16,342 bases of DNA, taken from NCBI GenBank assembly GCA_023426935.1, contig JAEZBR010000019.1:1-16342 (forward strand). Direction: 5' to 3'. This DNA is from Bacillota bacterium. Lineage in GTDB: Bacteria > Bacillota_I > Bacilli_A > Erysipelotrichales > Erysipelotrichaceae. How positions within the stretch are numbered: the stretch's first letter is position 1; each line of letters begins with the position of its first letter. The notes beneath the pieces are model-generated. The model had not been told where the DNA came from. It made no database searches and saw only the letters and a list, made by a program, of their open reading frames with translations. Below, in pieces: positions 14,979 through 16,342 of this stretch. The position numbers and the translations under genes are program-made.

Positions 14979-15005
14979 AGAAAGTAATAAAAATTCCTTT
15001 CTTTT
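14979..15005 (+). terminator. Weak candidate terminator after abiEii
   Basis: AGAAAG (14979-14984) can pair with CTTTCT (14997-15002) around a 12-base loop, followed by three further T. The stem is short and AT-rich. Confidence 0.3.
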
Positions 15006-15041
15006 GAAAAAATAATGTAAGCATATCCGGGATACTTATTA

Positions 15042-15050
15042 TGGTATAAT
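15042..15050 (+). promoter_or_regulatory. Extended -10 promoter of the CpXC gene
   Basis: TGG-TATAAT is a perfect -10 with TGn extension, 26 bases before the ATG at 15077. No consensus -35 is seen. A short palindrome TATCC-G-GGATA (15024-15034) covers the -35 zone. Confidence 0.65.
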
Positions 15051-15076
15051 CAAAAAGTACAAAACGGAGGCCCTTA

Positions 15077-15733
15077 ATGAATAAACATAGTTTGACTTTT
15101 GAATGCCCTAAGTGTCAACATACCGATACCATTGAAGTCCCAGATAGTATAAATGCTAATAAAGATCCTATGGAATATCAGAAGCTTTTAAATGGCGAGT
15201 TCTTCGAAACCTCTTGCCGGTTCTGCGGTTCTAAGATCAGTTTGACTTATAATCTTTTATTTCATGATCCCAATCATAAGGCAATGGCTTTCTATTGCCC
15301 GGATGATAAGAGTATTAAAGAAGCCGAAGAGTCGATTCAAAAAGCATCCAGTTTACCAGCCGGTGCACCTTTAAGTAATTACACTTTAAGGATTGTGACT
15401 AACGAAAAAGCCTTAAGTGAGAAGGCTTTGATTTGGTCTTTAGGATATGATGATAAAACGGTTGAGATCTGGAAGCTAACCTATTTATATCATGTTTTAT
15501 CCCATAAAAAAGATTTCCAATCCGATGCTTCATATTTAACCAAAAATGATAATGGTTACGATGTGGATTTCTATTACGAAGGAAAATATCTGGCCAGTAT
15601 CTCTGGGGATATTTCTTTGTTGCCGGACGTTATGACGCGGTTTTTAAGTAAAGATGTTAATGATGATTCTTACTATATTAATCAAGAATGGGCGAAGGAT
15701 CATCTCAGTAAATTATTACATCGACCGGATTAA
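15077..15733 (+). CDS. CpXC-domain zinc-ribbon protein
   Basis: A soluble protein of 218 residues. The N-terminal part (about 5-75) carries two CxxC pairs, CPKC (10-13) and CRFC (47-50). With the surrounding FECPKC and SLTYNLLFHD pattern they match the CpXC family, and the cysteines probably bind zinc. The C-terminal two thirds (about 100-218) is mixed helix and strand with a conserved-looking KALSEKALIWSLGYDDK segment that I cannot name. CpXC proteins are of unknown function. The ribosome site CGGAGG fits the start, with an extended -10 promoter upstream. The stop codon overlaps that of the convergent Nudix gene by four bases, so the two transcripts must read into each other. Confidence 0.85.
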   Translation: MNKHSLTFECPKCQHTDTIEVPDSINANKDPMEYQKLLNGEFFETSCRFCGSKISLTYNLLFHDPNHKAMAFYCPDDKSIKEAEESIQKASSLPAGAPLSNYTLRIVTNEKALSEKALIWSLGYDDKTVEIWKLTYLYHVLSHKKDFQSDASYLTKNDNGYDVDFYYEGKYLASISGDISLLPDVMTRFLSKDVNDDSYYINQEWAKDHLSKLLHRPD

Positions 15734-16269
15734 GGATGGAGATAATGCCAGGCTTTAAGAATCGCAATCTGTGTCTTAGAGTCGGTAAGTTTACCAGTAT
15801 AGACATCTTCAATGGCTACCTTTAAGGGAGTCTTATGAATACTTAAATATTCGTCAGGATCTAAATCCTGGCGAGTTTTTTTAAGGTCTAAAGCTAGCCA
15901 TAGGAATAATTCTTCCGAGAAACAACCGGGCGAGGATAAACAGGATCCTAAGGAAATCCACTTGTCGGCTTCATAACCGATTTCTTCTCTTAATTCCCGT
16001 TTGGCGGTAACTATAGGTTCTTCGCCCGCATCTCTTTTACCCGCCGGTAATTCCGTGAGAACTTTACGGAACGGATAACGATATTGCGAGACGAGATAAA
16101 GGTTCTCATTTTCATCCAAAGCGACGATCGCACATCCCCCGTGATGATAAATTACTTCTCTGGGGGCACGATTTCCGTTAGGAAATTCAATCTCATCAAG
16201 AACGACTTCGAAGATCTTTCCTTGGAAGATTATCTTCGAAGATACGGTTTTTTCATTCATTTCGGCCAT
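15730..16269 (-). CDS. Nudix hydrolase, probable ADP-ribose pyrophosphatase
   Basis: A cytoplasmic enzyme likely to hydrolyse ADP-ribose to AMP and ribose 5-phosphate, 179 residues from the ATG at 16269. The complete Nudix box GX5EX7REUXEEXGU runs from Gly77 to Tyr99, with Glu83, Glu92, Glu95 and Glu96. ADPRase-like context includes VSQYRYPF, ELPAGK just before the box, and SPGCFSEE after it. An ATG at 16320 would add 17 residues, but the ribosome site AAGAGG (16277-16282) is correctly spaced for 16269, and the added residues do not resemble the family. Other sugar-nucleotide substrates are possible. Upstream, 16270-16342 holds only this leader and a possible promoter. Confidence 0.92.
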   Translation of the reverse strand: MAEMNEKTVSSKIIFQGKIFEVVLDEIEFPNGNRAPREVIYHHGGCAIVALDENENLYLVSQYRYPFRKVLTELPAGKRDAGEEPIVTAKRELREEIGYEADKWISLGSCLSSPGCFSEELFLWLALDLKKTRQDLDPDEYLSIHKTPLKVAIEDVYTGKLTDSKTQIAILKAWHYLHP

Positions 16270-16276
16270 TTTCTTA

Positions 16277-16282
16277 CCTCTT
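16277..16282 (-). promoter_or_regulatory. Ribosome site deciding the Nudix start
   Basis: AAGAGG on the minus strand, seven bases before the ATG at 16269. It rules in this start over the more upstream in-frame ATG. Confidence 0.65.
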
Positions 16283-16289
16283 TTTAATA

Positions 16290-16298
16290 ATTTTAACA
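16290..16298 (-). promoter_or_regulatory. Possible extended -10 promoter of the Nudix gene
   Basis: On the minus strand TGT-TAAAAT lies about 20 bases before the start codon at 16269, with no clear -35. A weak call. Confidence 0.3.
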
Positions 16299-16342
16299 GG
16301 AAAATCGTAATTTCATGCATAAAAGAAATCAGAGGGGGATGT

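Noticed and set aside
16084..16287. Plus-strand frame of 67 residues opposite the Nudix gene
   Set aside because: It lies antisense to a gene with a complete Nudix box and has no family features or ribosome site.

Overview
The window looks like a chromosomal stretch from a low-to-moderate GC Gram-positive bacterium (Bacillota). Support comes from strong GGAGG ribosome sites, lipoboxes on secreted proteins, sigma-A-like promoters, hairpin-plus-U terminators, and a peptide transporter of the streptococcal AmiA-C-D-E-F type. An erysipelotrichial or related gut lineage is a guess from overall style. Nothing requires a recoded TGA: all visible Trp codons are TGG. Fourteen of the fifteen genes whose ends lie in the window stop with TAA; oppD uses TGA.

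Left edge (1-1243): the 3' part of an alpha/beta hydrolase gene whose start lies outside the window, then a tRNA-Ser(CGA) gene on the minus strand with its own promoter and terminator. Positions 1244-1472 hold the divergent control region. It contains helically phased GTGA repeats, a 16/19 match to the Fur-box consensus, a near-consensus sigma-A promoter and a small inverted repeat.

Oligopeptide ABC transporter (1473-7967): lipoprotein binding protein, two permeases and two ATPases in one operon. A strong hairpin and a second promoter lie between the binding protein and the first permease, so the binding protein can be made in excess. The first permease carries a large extracytoplasmic insert with all six of its cysteines.

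Behind a second terminator (8012-9124) lies the most unusual gene. It encodes a stand-alone relative of the V-ATPase a/I subunit with most of the N-terminal cytosolic domain missing, and both conserved proton-channel arginines appear to be replaced (Met and Asn). No other V-ATPase genes are nearby.

Middle (9148-13032): a minus-strand operon encodes an HTH regulator, an Atg22/UMF1-type MFS transporter and a translationally coupled 56-residue membrane peptide. It is divergent from a membrane-anchored Ser/Thr-kinase-like protein. The kinase gene is followed by a DUF4352-type lipoprotein and a small four-helix membrane protein.

Right part (13079-16342): an AT-rich, probably acquired AbiE-type toxin-antitoxin/phage-defence pair, with repeated TATCAGT motifs around its start. 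It is followed by a CpXC zinc-ribbon protein and, convergently, a Nudix ADP-ribose pyrophosphatase. The stop codons of these last two genes overlap.
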